Shown: positions 1 through 8,911 of the stretch, piece after piece
How positions within the stretch are numbered: the stretch's first letter is position 1
Layout of the letters: each line of letters opens with the position of its first letter
Notes under the pieces: model-generated
Told to the model about the DNA's origin: nothing
The model's database searches: none
Seen by the model: the letters and a program-made list of their open reading frames with translations, nothing else
NCBI RefSeq assembly: GCF_040833995.1
Contig: NZ_CP162137.1
Coordinates: forward strand, 1,763,001 to 1,827,000
Origin: Leptospira sp. WS58.C1
GTDB lineage: Bacteria > Spirochaetota > Leptospiria > Leptospirales > Leptospiraceae
DNA length: 64,000 nt
Direction of reading: 5' to 3'
Translations under genes and position numbers: made by a program

Positions 1-231
1 CTTTCTACCAGTGGAAATTCCAAAAACGTGATCGCAGCTCTCGAGTCCGCTAAAAAGATCGGAATGAAAACGATTTCTCTTTTAGGAGGAGATGGCGGAA
101 AGATGAAAGGAATGGCGGATCTGGATCTGATTATTCCAAGGAAAGAAACTGCGCGTATCCAAGAATCTCATATTCTGATCGGTCATATTCTTTGTTCCAT
201 TGTGGAATACGAACTCTTTCAGTTAGGATAA
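1..231 (+). CDS. gmhA: Phosphoheptose isomerase-like SIS-domain protein, C-terminal part
   Basis: The reading frame is open from the first base, so the N-terminus lies outside the window; 76 residues remain. The visible part starts with STSGNSKNV, the phosphosugar-binding loop of the SIS fold, and ends with the helix that carries TARIQESHI, both typical of GmhA. That family converts sedoheptulose 7-phosphate to D-glycero-D-manno-heptose 7-phosphate in the cytoplasm, the first step towards the heptose of LPS. The next gene starts 3 bases after the stop codon, so the two are probably co-transcribed. Another SIS isomerase is possible because the catalytic N-terminal half cannot be seen. Confidence 0.8.
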   Translation, partial: LSTSGNSKNVIAALESAKKIGMKTISLLGGDGGKMKGMADLDLIIPRKETARIQESHILIGHILCSIVEYELFQLG

Positions 232-234
232 AAC

Positions 235-1023
235 TTGGAAGGTAACCACCAAGCCGAATTAATTCTTTCAATCCAAGACCTGGACGTAAAGATCGGGTCT
301 TCTTATATTCTTAAACACTTCGATTTCCAAATTTCTAAAAAAGAAATCCATGCACTCGTGGGAGAATCCGGAAGCGGAAAATCCACATTTGCAAGTACAG
401 TTCTCGGACTCCTAAATGAAGAAGCTTCCGTAACCTGGAAAAATTTTTCGATCTTCTCGCAAAACATACCAAGCGGAGATTTTTCTCTTTGGAAAAATTG
501 GCGAGGAAAACGGATTAGTTTGATCCCACAAACCGCGGCAATCGGACTTCATCCTTTTTTAAGTATCGGTTCTCAGATCATGGAATATTTTTCACTGATC
601 CACCCTGAGTTTGCGAATGAAGAAACTTGCCTCCGATTATTAAAAGAATTCGGGCTTTCCGATCCCAAAGCTGCATGGAAGGCGAGGCCTCACCAACTTT
701 CCGGTGGAGAAAGACAGAGAATTTTAATCCTATTTTCGGTATATTCCGGAGCGGAACTCATTTTGGCAGATGAACCTACCTCGGCTTTAGACCCGATTAC
801 CGGGAAGGCCATCCTAGAACTTTTAAAAACCAGGGTGAAAGATCTGGGAGCGGGACTTCTATTTATTAGCCACGATCTTAGTTCTGCGAGAGAATTGGCC
901 GATACTATAACTGTGATGAAATCCGGAGAAAAACTAGAAACCCTAAAAAGACAAAACGGTTCCTGGGAACCAAGTTTAGAGTATTCCAGAAAACTGTTTA
1001 CTTTGGATGAAAATCCCGCTTAA
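235..1023 (+). CDS. ABC transporter ATP-binding protein, oligopeptide/nickel type
   Basis: A 262-residue cytoplasmic ATPase. The Walker A motif GESGSGKS lies at residues 43-50, the signature LSGGERQR near 160, the Walker B ILADEPTSALD follows it, and the switch histidine is in FISHDLSSA. The GESGSGKS form and the signature are typical of OppD/DppD/NikD importers for peptides or metals. No permease or binding protein is visible on either side, and the C-terminal extension that OppD usually carries is missing, so the substrate is open. The start is TTG at 235, just after the upstream stop; no in-frame ATG gives a better N-terminus. Confidence 0.8.
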   Translation: MEGNHQAELILSIQDLDVKIGSSYILKHFDFQISKKEIHALVGESGSGKSTFASTVLGLLNEEASVTWKNFSIFSQNIPSGDFSLWKNWRGKRISLIPQTAAIGLHPFLSIGSQIMEYFSLIHPEFANEETCLRLLKEFGLSDPKAAWKARPHQLSGGERQRILILFSVYSGAELILADEPTSALDPITGKAILELLKTRVKDLGAGLLFISHDLSSARELADTITVMKSGEKLETLKRQNGSWEPSLEYSRKLFTLDENPA

Positions 1024-1035
1024 ATTGCAAAACTT

Positions 1036-2481
1036 ATGATCCGGTCCTTCTTCTTATACATTCTGATCGTAGTGGCAAGCGTTTATCCGTCGTTTGTCGG
1101 GGCAGAAAGTATCCATTTAGAAGAATATGATATTTCCAGGTATCCTAAAGTAGAATTAAGACTGAGAGCAGGAAAGGGAGTATCCCTAGATCAGGAAATC
1201 CTTACCGTTTCGGAACAAAAAGAAAATCGTTCCAGGAGAGTGGGACCGCTCAAGATCCAAAGACCGGATGGCACAAGGCCCATCCATATATACCTGATCA
1301 CTCAGATGACGAACTCATTCGATCATAATGTACAAGCCACTGAGATCTTAAAAACAATCGTGGAAAGAGCGGATTCTGCAGACAGATTCAGTTTTGTTTT
1401 TTTTACGGATGATGTATTTTTCTCCAAGGACGACCTGAGTAAATCGGATGCCTTGAAAGAAGCCAAGGTCCCGGGCGGGAAATCCAATAGGAATACTTCC
1501 GCGAATCTGGATTATGTTTTCCAAAAGATCTCTCCTCGTTTGAGAGAGACGGATTATATTTTAACAATCTTTTACGATAATGATCTGATCCCATCCAACG
1601 AGGCTCAGAACGGGGAGTACACTCCGAATATTCCGATCAACGTTCTTACTTTTCCTTCGAATGGGGGAAAGTTTTTAGCTAAAAGATATGGGGGAACATT
1701 CTACTCTTTAAACTCTCCTGATTTCAGGACCCAAGTGTTCGGGGACCTGGATTATTTCAGAAAAGAACCTTGGTCCTTAATTTACGAGTCTCCTTTTCAG
1801 GACGAGTGGCAATTCCAAGGAAGTGGAAATCTGGAAGTAGAACTGGAGACTAAAAATTCCAGGCGATTGAGTTTTTCGTATGACCTTCCGTTTCGGACAA
1901 GGCTTGCGGTTTTCTTATTACATCCTTCTATTTTTCTTCCTAGCTTTACTTTCTTACTCGTTCTCACCTTGGTTGCTCTGATCGTAGTATTAAAAAAGGG
2001 CAAAAAGCAGAATCCGGAAGGAACTGTGAGTGCGGAAGAGAGACTTCATACGATTGAATTCGAACAAGACGCGTACCGGAAAATGTACGGTAATCAATAC
2101 CAACTTGTTTACTCGGAAGAAGATAAGATCGAGACCGAAAGGGCTGCCCCCGTTGCTTTAAAGGAATTCGAACAAGGTGAATCTTACGAAAAAGCGACCC
2201 TTGTTTTTAAAGAAGGAAGAAATCCAGGGAAACAATACTCTCTTGCAAGAGCGGAGACCAATATCGGAAATTCGGATCTTTGCGATCTGGTCTTATACGA
2301 ACAATCCGTCAGTAAAAATCACGCAAGGATCAGAAAGGTCCGTAACCGCTACATTTTATACGATCTGGTTTCGGAAACAGGGACCTTCTTAAATGGTAAA
2401 AAAATTCTGAGACCGAGGATCTTATACGATTTTGACGAGATTGGAATCGGCAAGGCTCTACTCGTTTTCCGAGGCAAGTAA
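1036..2481 (+). CDS. Membrane protein with vWA-like outer region and cytoplasmic FHA domain
   Basis: 481 residues. An N-terminal signal sequence (about 1-23) leads into a region of roughly 270 residues that resembles a von Willebrand A fold (IHIYLITQM, then RFSFVFFTDD), but the metal-binding DxSxS motif is absent. One hydrophobic segment at about 295-320 is followed by a Lys-rich stop-transfer run. An FHA domain occupies about 385-480, with the conserved SKNH and the NG of FLNGKKI, the residues that read phosphothreonine. The protein probably links an outer, periplasmic sensing part to phosphothreonine signalling inside the cell. The substrate kinase is not in the window. It starts 12 bases after the ABC gene. 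Confidence 0.75.
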   Translation: MIRSFFLYILIVVASVYPSFVGAESIHLEEYDISRYPKVELRLRAGKGVSLDQEILTVSEQKENRSRRVGPLKIQRPDGTRPIHIYLITQMTNSFDHNVQATEILKTIVERADSADRFSFVFFTDDVFFSKDDLSKSDALKEAKVPGGKSNRNTSANLDYVFQKISPRLRETDYILTIFYDNDLIPSNEAQNGEYTPNIPINVLTFPSNGGKFLAKRYGGTFYSLNSPDFRTQVFGDLDYFRKEPWSLIYESPFQDEWQFQGSGNLEVELETKNSRRLSFSYDLPFRTRLAVFLLHPSIFLPSFTFLLVLTLVALIVVLKKGKKQNPEGTVSAEERLHTIEFEQDAYRKMYGNQYQLVYSEEDKIETERAAPVALKEFEQGESYEKATLVFKEGRNPGKQYSLARAETNIGNSDLCDLVLYEQSVSKNHARIRKVRNRYILYDLVSETGTFLNGKKILRPRILYDFDEIGIGKALLVFRGK

Positions 2482-2547
2482 TAGATTCGGGGCCTTCTTC
2501 CCGGAACCTTCTTTACGAAAAACCCCTGATTTTTAGCATGGAAGAGA

Positions 2548-2563
2548 ACTTCCGTCAGGAAGT
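2548..2563 (+). other. Inverted repeat ahead of leuC
   Basis: ACTTCC and GGAAGT form a perfect 6-bp stem with a 4-base loop (gtca). It lies 66 bases after the FHA gene stop and is followed by a mixed T-rich stretch (ctaatctttactctt), so it could be a weak terminator for the upstream genes or part of the leuC leader. No Leu-rich leader peptide was found next to it. Confidence 0.35.
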
Positions 2564-2583
2564 CTAATCTTTACTCTTGAATT

Positions 2584-2597
2584 ATCCCCTGGGGGAT
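2584..2597 (+). promoter_or_regulatory. Perfect palindrome overlapping the leuC ribosome binding site
   Basis: ATCCCC-TG-GGGGAT is a perfect 14-bp palindrome that ends 9 bases before the leuC ATG. Its right arm contains the only purine-rich Shine-Dalgarno candidate (GGGGGA, 2591-2596). As RNA the hairpin would bury that site; as DNA the palindrome could be an operator. Both readings are inference. Confidence 0.45.
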
Positions 2598-2606
2598 TTA
2601 CACACC

Positions 2607-4004
2607 ATGAAAACGATGTTCGAAAAAATCTGGGAAGACCATTTGGTCGGTGAAATGGACGGAGGGTCTTATCTTCTTTATATAGACCGACATCTGATCC
2701 ATGAGGTAACAAGTCCCCAGGCTTTCGAAGGTATTCGTATGGCCGGAAGAAAGGTTCGTCGCCCGGAAGCTACTTTCGCCACCATGGACCATAACGTTTC
2801 CACTCGGATCCGCGATCTGGAATTGGCTGATCCAATCTCCGCTAACCAGATGAAAACTCTGATCAAAAATTGTAATGAGAACGGTATTACTCTTTATGAT
2901 CTAAACCATCCGGACCAAGGGATCATCCATGTGATCGCACCTGAAATGGGTCTTACTCATCCTGGTATGACGATCGTTTGCGGAGATTCCCATACTTCTA
3001 CTCATGGCGCATTCGGTGCCTTAGCTTTCGGGATCGGAACTTCCGAAGTAGAACATGTGCTTGCTACCCAAACTCTTTTGCAAAGAAGAGCGAAGACCAT
3101 GGAGATTAGAGTCGATGGTCAACTTTCTCCTCATGTTACCGCAAAAGATATCGTTCTTGCGATCATTGGAAAGATCGGGACCGGTGGAGCGACCGGATAC
3201 GTGATCGAATATAGAGGTTCCGCAATTTCTTCCTTAAGTATGGAAGCTCGTATGACTGTTTGTAATATGTCCATCGAGGCGGGAGCAAGAGCAGGACTTA
3301 TCGCTCCGGACCAAATTACTTTCGATTATCTGAAAGGAAAGGATTTCGCTCCAAAAGGTACGGAATGGGATCTGGCTGTCCAAAAATGGAAACGTTATGT
3401 GACAGACGAGGGAGCAAAATTCGATACTAGCATCGTATTAAAAGCGGAAGAGATCGCTCCTCAGGTGACTTGGGGAACTTCTCCAGGACAAGTAGTTCCT
3501 GTGACCGGTATCGTTCCTGATCCGAAAGATGCACCAGATGCAGTAGAAAAGATCAGTATCGAAAACGCATTAAAATATATGGACCTGAAGCCTGGCCAAA
3601 AGATGGAAGATGTTTTTGTGAATAAGGTATTTATCGGTTCCTGCACAAATTCCAGGATTGAAGATCTAAGAGTGGCCGCGGCAACCGTAAAAGGAAAGAA
3701 GGTTTCCAATAAGGTCCAAGCAATCGTAGTCCCAGGCTCCGGAAGAGTGAAACGCCAAGCGGAAGCGGAAGGTCTGGATAAAATTTTCATAGAAGCAGGC
3801 TTTGAATGGAGGCAACCAGGTTGTTCCATGTGCCTTGCTATGAACGACGACGTTTTAGAACCGGGAGACAGATGTGCTTCTACTTCCAATCGTAACTTCG
3901 AAGGAAGACAAGGAAAAGGCGGAAGAACTCACCTAGTAGGTCCTGCAATGGCCGCCGCAGCCGCAGTCGAAGGACATTTTGTAGATATTCGGAACTGGAA
4001 ATAA
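2607..4004 (+). CDS. leuC: 3-isopropylmalate dehydratase large subunit
   Basis: 465 residues, the normal length. With LeuD this enzyme isomerises 2-isopropylmalate to 3-isopropylmalate in leucine synthesis; in Leptospira, which makes isoleucine through citramalate, the same pair is expected to act on citramalate. The [4Fe-4S] ligands are visible as C346 in GSCTNSR and C406/C409 in PGCSMC, and the aconitase motif [12 protein letters not shown] is present. ATG at 2607 gives the usual MKTMFEKIW start and has GGGGGA upstream; an in-frame TTG at 2577 would add ten residues without a family match. leuD starts 12 bases downstream. No leuA or leuB is adjacent; leuB is near 54 kb. Confidence 0.97.
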   Translation: MKTMFEKIWEDHLVGEMDGGSYLLYIDRHLIHEVTSPQAFEGIRMAGRKVRRPEATFATMDHNVSTRIRDLELADPISANQMKTLIKNCNENGITLYDLNHPDQGIIHVIAPEMGLTHPGMTIVCGDSHTSTHGAFGALAFGIGTSEVEHVLATQTLLQRRAKTMEIRVDGQLSPHVTAKDIVLAIIGKIGTGGATGYVIEYRGSAISSLSMEARMTVCNMSIEAGARAGLIAPDQITFDYLKGKDFAPKGTEWDLAVQKWKRYVTDEGAKFDTSIVLKAEEIAPQVTWGTSPGQVVPVTGIVPDPKDAPDAVEKISIENALKYMDLKPGQKMEDVFVNKVFIGSCTNSRIEDLRVAAATVKGKKVSNKVQAIVVPGSGRVKRQAEAEGLDKIFIEAGFEWRQPGCSMCLAMNDDVLEPGDRCASTSNRNFEGRQGKGGRTHLVGPAMAAAAAVEGHFVDIRNWK

Positions 4005-4016
4005 GGATACTAACTC

Positions 4017-4643
4017 ATGAAACCCTTTACTCAACACGAAGGTTTAGCGGTCCTAATTGATCGCCCTAATATAGATACGGACGCAATCATTCCGAAACAA
4101 TTTTTAAAGAAGATAGAACGTACTGGTTTTGGGACCCATCTCTTCCATGATTGGAGATACCTGGACAACGAGGGAACCAAACCGAATCCTGAGTTCTCTT
4201 TGAATTTTGATAGATACAAGGGGGCTTCCATCCTTGTCGCCAGAGACAATTTCGGATGCGGCTCTTCCAGAGAACACGCTCCTTGGGCATTGGAAGATTA
4301 CGGATTTAGAGCAATTATTGCTCCGTCTTTCGCCGATATTTTTTATAATAATTGTTTCAAAAACGGTATGCTTCCAGTTGTTTTAAAAGCGGAAGAAGTG
4401 GACGAAATTTTCAAGATCGTGGATAAGACTCCGGGAGCCAAAATTAAGATCGATCTGGACAAACAGAATGTGATCAGTCCTTCCGGGAACGTCTATAATT
4501 TCGAAGTGGACTCTTTCCGTAAATATTGTTTATTTAACGGATTGGACGATATCGGTTTAACTCTACAGCATGCGGCAGAGATCTCTTCCTATGAGGAGAA
4601 AAACCGAAAAGATCTTCCTTGGTTGTACGCCCCTCATCAGTAA
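4017..4643 (+). CDS. leuD: 3-isopropylmalate dehydratase small subunit
   Basis: 208 residues, the swivelling domain of the isopropylmalate isomerase. The N-terminal [19 protein letters not shown] and the substrate-binding loop [13 protein letters not shown] are characteristic. It forms the active heterodimer with LeuC, which is encoded immediately upstream (12-base gap), and the two are almost certainly translated from one mRNA. Nothing unusual was noticed. Confidence 0.97.
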   Translation: MKPFTQHEGLAVLIDRPNIDTDAIIPKQFLKKIERTGFGTHLFHDWRYLDNEGTKPNPEFSLNFDRYKGASILVARDNFGCGSSREHAPWALEDYGFRAIIAPSFADIFYNNCFKNGMLPVVLKAEEVDEIFKIVDKTPGAKIKIDLDKQNVISPSGNVYNFEVDSFRKYCLFNGLDDIGLTLQHAAEISSYEEKNRKDLPWLYAPHQ

Positions 4644-4675
4644 TTTTCTAAATACAATAAGGACCCTAGAAGACT

Positions 4676-5677
4676 ATGTTCGACGAAATTTCCCGTTCCA
4701 TAGATGAATTCGGCAATAGCCTTCTGGGGGCTTTGAATAATGTACAAAACGCTTTCGGAAGGGAATTAAGCGTAGCCAAACCCATCAAGGAGAACGTTCT
4801 CCAGATGATCGGTAATACTCCACTTATTCGGCTCAACCAGATCGGTTCCCATATTCCGAATGTGGAAATTTATCTAAAAGCGGAATTTTGTAATCCAACG
4901 GGAAGTGTAAAGGATAGGACCGCACTTTCTATGGTGCTTGCCGCAGAAAGAAGAGGGGAACTGAAGCCGGGCGGTTCTATTTTCCAAGCAGGATACAATA
5001 CTACCGCAATTTCTCTGGCTTGGATCTCTACACTTCGCCAATACAAATTTAAAGTATTTTTAGCTCCCGATACGGACCAGGAAAAGATCAAAGAATTAAA
5101 ATCCTATGGGGCCGCTGTGGAAGTGGTCCAGCTTGCAAAAGGGAATTGGGACGATTCTCTTTTAGAAACCGCAAAGGCAGCAAAAGACAAAGAGAAAAAC
5201 AGCGTGATCCTGAACGAGTTCAAGGATATGGCAAATACGAATGCTCATTTTCTGTTTACCGGTCCTGAGATCTGGAGAGATCTCGCTGGGAATGTCGATG
5301 CGTTCGTTGCAGGAGGAGGCTCCGGAGGAACTCTTTCCGGTGTAGGAAGATATTTAAAGAGTAAAAAACCCTCTCTTAGAGTTATCATGGGAGTAAGTAA
5401 AAATTCTCGCTTCATCCGTAAGATGGTAAACGGAGATTCCAGTATACGACTTCCTGAATCCTTCGATCCAAAAGTTACGGACCAATATATCGGTGTCGAT
5501 AGAGATGAGGCGCTTCGTTATCAATCCGAGCTGTACCAAAAAGAAGGGATTTTTGCAGGACTAACTACGGGAACTACACTCGCATCCGCAATTCATTATG
5601 CGGAAAGTCTTCCTACTCGTGAGGACCAAAAAACTCCAAGTTATAAGATCGTAGTACTTTCTCCGGACCGACACTAA
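4676..5677 (+). CDS. Cysteine synthase/CBS-family PLP enzyme with altered substrate loop
   Basis: 333 residues with a fold-type II PLP enzyme pattern: IGNTPLIRL at 45-53, the PLP lysine K79 in NPTGSVKDR, and the phosphate-binding loop GGSGGTLSG. Family members make cysteine from O-acetylserine or phosphoserine. Two features are odd. The substrate loop normally reading TSGNTG is AGYNTT (105-110), and the protein stops at LSPDRH, where relatives usually continue with the segment that follows the ring-binding serine. There is also a 40-residue N-terminal extension before the domain. The enzyme may use a different substrate or be partly degenerate. It follows leuD by 32 bases and precedes the helicase by 5. 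Confidence 0.75.
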   Translation: MFDEISRSIDEFGNSLLGALNNVQNAFGRELSVAKPIKENVLQMIGNTPLIRLNQIGSHIPNVEIYLKAEFCNPTGSVKDRTALSMVLAAERRGELKPGGSIFQAGYNTTAISLAWISTLRQYKFKVFLAPDTDQEKIKELKSYGAAVEVVQLAKGNWDDSLLETAKAAKDKEKNSVILNEFKDMANTNAHFLFTGPEIWRDLAGNVDAFVAGGGSGGTLSGVGRYLKSKKPSLRVIMGVSKNSRFIRKMVNGDSSIRLPESFDPKVTDQYIGVDRDEALRYQSELYQKEGIFAGLTTGTTLASAIHYAESLPTREDQKTPSYKIVVLSPDRH

Positions 5678-5682
5678 TTGGA

Positions 5683-7566
5683 ATGGAAGAATCTTATTAT
5701 TCCGCCTTACGTGAATCTTTAAAAAAAGAAAGAAAAGCGGAGCTGGATAAGTATAAAGAAAAAATTTCTTCCTCCGATCTCAATCAAAGAGTCCAAGACG
5801 GTTTCACCGTATTTCCATTAGTATTCGAAGACGCAGAGCTCAGTGCAGACGGAAATTGGAAGGTTTTACTAAAACCGACTAAGTCCAAAAGTATTCCCGA
5901 ACTTTTCAGACCCGGAACTCCCGTACGCATCGTAAAAGAAGCTGAGGAATATATCTCCGTCTTACTAAAAGCGAACGAAGACTCTTACCAGGTCTATATG
6001 GAAGAAGTCCCGGACTGGGTAGAAGATGGTAAACTCGCTTTGGAAATCCTTCCGGATGAAACGAGTTTTAAAGAATGGGATCGCGCATTAGAAAAAGTGA
6101 TCTCCGCTAAAAAAGGTTCCAGAGAGAAATACTTTGCGGATCTATTCTCCAATCAATTACAAGTTTCTAAACCGAATTTCAAACCTCTTTCTAATCTATC
6201 GGAACATCTAAACGATTCCCAAAAAAAAGCGGTATCTGCAATTTTACAAACGGAAGATTTTATTTTAATTCACGGTCCTCCAGGCACCGGGAAGACTAAA
6301 ACGATCGTAGAAGCGATCCGCATCTTAGCCTCCGAAGGGAAAAGGATACTAGCTTCCGCGCCTACAAACTCCGCCTCGGATCTGCTTGTTGAATCATTAG
6401 AAAAACTGAAAGTACCTGTTTTGAGGATCGGTCATCCCGCTAGGATGCATCCGGACATTCTTCAGAACTCATTGGAGATGAAATTAAATCGTTCTTCGGA
6501 AGCGAAACTGATCGAAAGGGATAGAAAAGAAGTCCAGGAATTATTGAAGAAGGCCCGTAAATACAAAAGAAGTTTCGGAAAGGAAGAGGCGGAGGAAAGA
6601 AAAAGTCTCTATAAAGAAGCGGATACATTGCGAAAAAGTATCAAAGAAAGACAGAAGGTGCTGATCCGATATTTATTGAAGTCCCATCCGGTGATCGTAT
6701 GTACTCATACGGGGGCTTCTTCTTACCAACTTCATAATTTACATTTTGATTATGCGATTTTGGATGAAGGAAGCCAGGCAATCGAACCATCATCTTGGAT
6801 CCCCATCTTAAAAGCGGAGAAGTTTGTAATAGCAGGAGATCCGTTTCAGCTTCCTCCTACCGTTATCTCGGAAGATCCATTGCTTAAAGTTTCTTTAATG
6901 GAGAGACTTCTTCCCGTTTTCGAAGATAAGGAAAGAGTATTTCTTTTAGACACACAGTATAGAATGACCGATCCGATCCAGGCTTTCCCGAATCGTATGT
7001 TTTATCAGAATAAACTAAAATCAGGATTGGAACCAAGTCTTAGGAAAAATATTCCTTTCGATTCCGGAGAGCCGTTCGGCTCTAGCCTCATTTTTTTAGA
7101 TAGTTCCGGAACGGATACCGCCGAAGAAAATTCGGAAGGTAGTTTGGGGAATCCTTGGGAAGCGGAGTTCACGGTAAATATGGTGAAAAAAATTTTGGAT
7201 GCGGGATGGACTCCTAAAAATTTGATCTTACTTTCTCCTTATAGATACCAAAGATATCTTCTGAAACAAAAATTGGAGGAAATACTTCCGGAGTATTCTT
7301 CTCAATTGGAAGTGGAGACTGTGGATTCTTTCCAAGGAAGGGAATCGGATGCAGTGGTTTTTAGTTTGGTTCGTTCCAATCCGGAAGGTCAGATCGGATT
7401 TTTAGCCGAAACCAGAAGATGGAATGTAGGAATGACCAGAGCTAAAAATCTTTTAGTGATGGTGGGTGACGGTTCCACCCTAGGGCAAAACGAATTTTTT
7501 AAAGACTTACTCGAAACTGTAGAATCGGAAGGAGAACTTAGAACAGCCTGGGAGTTTATGGACTAA
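5683..7566 (+). CDS. SF1B DNA/RNA helicase (UPF1/IGHMBP2/Dna2-like)
   Basis: 627 residues. Motifs in order: a DSQKKAV Q-motif-like segment, Walker A HGPPGTGKT near residue 200, motif II as DEGSQAIEP, motif III AGDPFQLPPT, motif IV-V region with VDSFQGRESD, and motif VI GMTRAK. This set is typical of the UPF1-like SF1B helicases that move 5' to 3' on single-stranded nucleic acid. Between motifs Ia and II there is a Lys/Glu-rich helical insertion (about 265-325) that may be the stalk found in this group. The substrate is unknown. The stop codon lies 3 bases from that of the convergent anti-sigma gene. Confidence 0.85.
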   Translation: MEESYYSALRESLKKERKAELDKYKEKISSSDLNQRVQDGFTVFPLVFEDAELSADGNWKVLLKPTKSKSIPELFRPGTPVRIVKEAEEYISVLLKANEDSYQVYMEEVPDWVEDGKLALEILPDETSFKEWDRALEKVISAKKGSREKYFADLFSNQLQVSKPNFKPLSNLSEHLNDSQKKAVSAILQTEDFILIHGPPGTGKTKTIVEAIRILASEGKRILASAPTNSASDLLVESLEKLKVPVLRIGHPARMHPDILQNSLEMKLNRSSEAKLIERDRKEVQELLKKARKYKRSFGKEEAEERKSLYKEADTLRKSIKERQKVLIRYLLKSHPVIVCTHTGASSYQLHNLHFDYAILDEGSQAIEPSSWIPILKAEKFVIAGDPFQLPPTVISEDPLLKVSLMERLLPVFEDKERVFLLDTQYRMTDPIQAFPNRMFYQNKLKSGLEPSLRKNIPFDSGEPFGSSLIFLDSSGTDTAEENSEGSLGNPWEAEFTVNMVKKILDAGWTPKNLILLSPYRYQRYLLKQKLEEILPEYSSQLEVETVDSFQGRESDAVVFSLVRSNPEGQIGFLAETRRWNVGMTRAKNLLVMVGDGSTLGQNEFFKDLLETVESEGELRTAWEFMD

Positions 7567-7569
7567 AAC

Positions 7570-8196
7570 TTACCAACTGAATTTTTTTCGGATGGGAATG
7601 TATAATGCCCCGATCCAGATCAATGTAAAGATTACATGCGAAAGTAGAATATGGGAAGGATCTTGAACCGAACATATAAATTTTAAGGATAGATTGGAAG
7701 TTGCTAATAAAAGGTTTAAGAATAAAAATCCGGAAAGCCCTGGTCGAGAACTCGCCATTTTTTTTAGGAGAAACCAAGCCCCGGCTCCGAATAGAATGGA
7801 AGTCATTGCTAAAGTTCCCGAGCAAAATCCTAAATGAATATGGGCTGAAGTTTCTTCCGTTAAAATTCGGTTTATAATATAAATAGCCCAACCTGCAAGA
7901 AAGAGCCCTGAAACCCAAAAAAACCAGACGGAGGTTTCCTCCGGGAAAGCAAGTTTGCTGAAAAGATAAGCGGAGAAGATTCCCCAAACTAATATTAATG
8001 CAGGTTCAGGCCACCAACCCGGGAAAGCATGGCTACGGCCAATTACGTTGGAAGCGGACCATCCCAAGGCAATTCCCAAAAAAATTAGACCCAAACAGGA
8101 AAGAAAAAGGTTGGTTCTATTCAGACTCCCTTTTTCCAGGTTGGAACTCAATGTTTGAATCAGTTTGTTAGTCTTGTCCGTTTCTGAATTTGACAT
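7570..8196 (-). CDS. nrsF: NrsF-like (DUF1109) membrane anti-sigma factor
   Basis: 208 residues with a short cytoplasmic N-terminus (TNKLIQTLSSNL) and six hydrophobic segments, ending in an Arg/Lys-rich tail and a final Trp. The layout, the C-terminal pattern and two cysteines, C125 and C175, match the DUF1109 family. As I recall, Caulobacter NrsF needs two cysteines spaced 50 residues apart for redox sensing; the spacing here is also 50. Such proteins hold SigF-type ECF sigma factors at the membrane and release them under oxidative or metal stress. The partner sigma gene is divergent, 124 bases away, rather than downstream. Family assignment is by pattern, not by a profile search. Confidence 0.75.
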   Translation of the reverse strand: MSNSETDKTNKLIQTLSSNLEKGSLNRTNLFLSCLGLIFLGIALGWSASNVIGRSHAFPGWWPEPALILVWGIFSAYLFSKLAFPEETSVWFFWVSGLFLAGWAIYIINRILTEETSAHIHLGFCSGTLAMTSILFGAGAWFLLKKMASSRPGLSGFLFLNLLLATSNLSLKFICSVQDPSHILLSHVIFTLIWIGALYIPIRKKFSW

Positions 8197-8237
8197 GCTT
8201 CCTCCCGATTTAGATTTTCCGTATGAAAGTAAGAAAG

Positions 8238-8267
8238 ATTGGACATCCTTAAAAAATCCAGTCCAAT
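8238..8267. promoter_or_regulatory. Inverted repeat between the anti-sigma and sigma genes
   Basis: ATTGGAC (8238-8244) and GTCCAAT (8261-8267) are perfect 7-base arms around a 16-base spacer. The spacing, about two helical turns between arm centres, suits an operator for a dimeric regulator. It lies 42 bases upstream of the anti-sigma start codon and could control either gene. Confidence 0.4.
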
Positions 8268-8295
8268 AGCTTTCTTTATACGACTCACAAATTGA

Positions 8296-8320
8296 TTCGA
8301 GTCAAACTGCATAAGGTTAC
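8296..8320 (-). promoter_or_regulatory. Possible SigF-type ECF promoter facing the anti-sigma gene
   Basis: Read on the minus strand the element is GTAACC, 15 bases, then CGAA. The SigF promoter of Caulobacter, as I recall it, is GTAACC-N16-CGAA. The -35 part directly abuts the ATG of the sigma gene, and the element would give a leader of about 90 bases before the anti-sigma gene, which would be negative feedback. The -10 part lies inside a near-perfect palindrome, TTGATTCGAGTCAA at 8292-8305. Confidence 0.45.
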
Positions 8321-8908
8321 ATGGCGGAAAAGCAAGATATCTGGCAAATTCTTTCGGAAAGAATGCGCATGTCCCAAGAAGGCGATTCCAAGGCGTATGA
8401 ACTCCTACTATCCAAATGCAGGGAAATATTAAACAATCATTTAAGCTCCAAGGTACGTGACAAGGAAGATAGAGAGGATCTGATCCAGGATATTCTAATC
8501 GGTATCCACAAGGCTAGGGCTACCTATAGAAGGGAGAAACCGTTTGCACCTTGGTTTTTCTCCATTGCCAGATACAAGACCATAGACTATATCCGCAGAA
8601 AAGGGACCAGAGATAGAATAGTCTCTACGGAAATGGAAGGTTTTGCGCAAGAGGAAAAAACCTCCATAGAGGACAGGTGGGAGGTCCTTCAAGGACTGGA
8701 ATCTTGGCTGAATGTTCTAGACCCTAGACAAAAAAAGATTCTGACTATGGCAAAGCTGGAAGGGAAATCGGTGCGAGAAATCTCCGAATCCACAGGTCTT
8801 TCCGAATCCAATATAAAAGTGATCGTCCATCGTTCTCTCGAAAAGTTGAAACGTTTTTTTTCGGAGTCAGAGAGAACGATAGAAGGCTCCAAAACGTCCA
8901 AGAAATAG
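8321..8908 (+). CDS. ECF sigma factor, SigF (ECF16)-like
   Basis: 195 residues. Region 2 covers about 15-85 with EDLIQDILIGIHKAR and the -10 recognition part PWFFSIARYKTIDYIRR; region 4 covers about 125-180 with the helix-turn-helix VREISESTGLSESNIKV. The PFAPWFFSIARYK stretch is the form seen in the SigF/ECF16 group, which pairs with DUF1109 anti-sigma factors, and such a gene is divergent here. The next gene starts 3 bases after the stop, so the sigma factor heads a run of seven + strand genes. This suggests, but does not prove, that it controls them. Confidence 0.88.
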   Translation: MAEKQDIWQILSERMRMSQEGDSKAYELLLSKCREILNNHLSSKVRDKEDREDLIQDILIGIHKARATYRREKPFAPWFFSIARYKTIDYIRRKGTRDRIVSTEMEGFAQEEKTSIEDRWEVLQGLESWLNVLDPRQKKILTMAKLEGKSVREISESTGLSESNIKVIVHRSLEKLKRFFSESERTIEGSKTSKK

Positions 8909-8911
8909 CAA

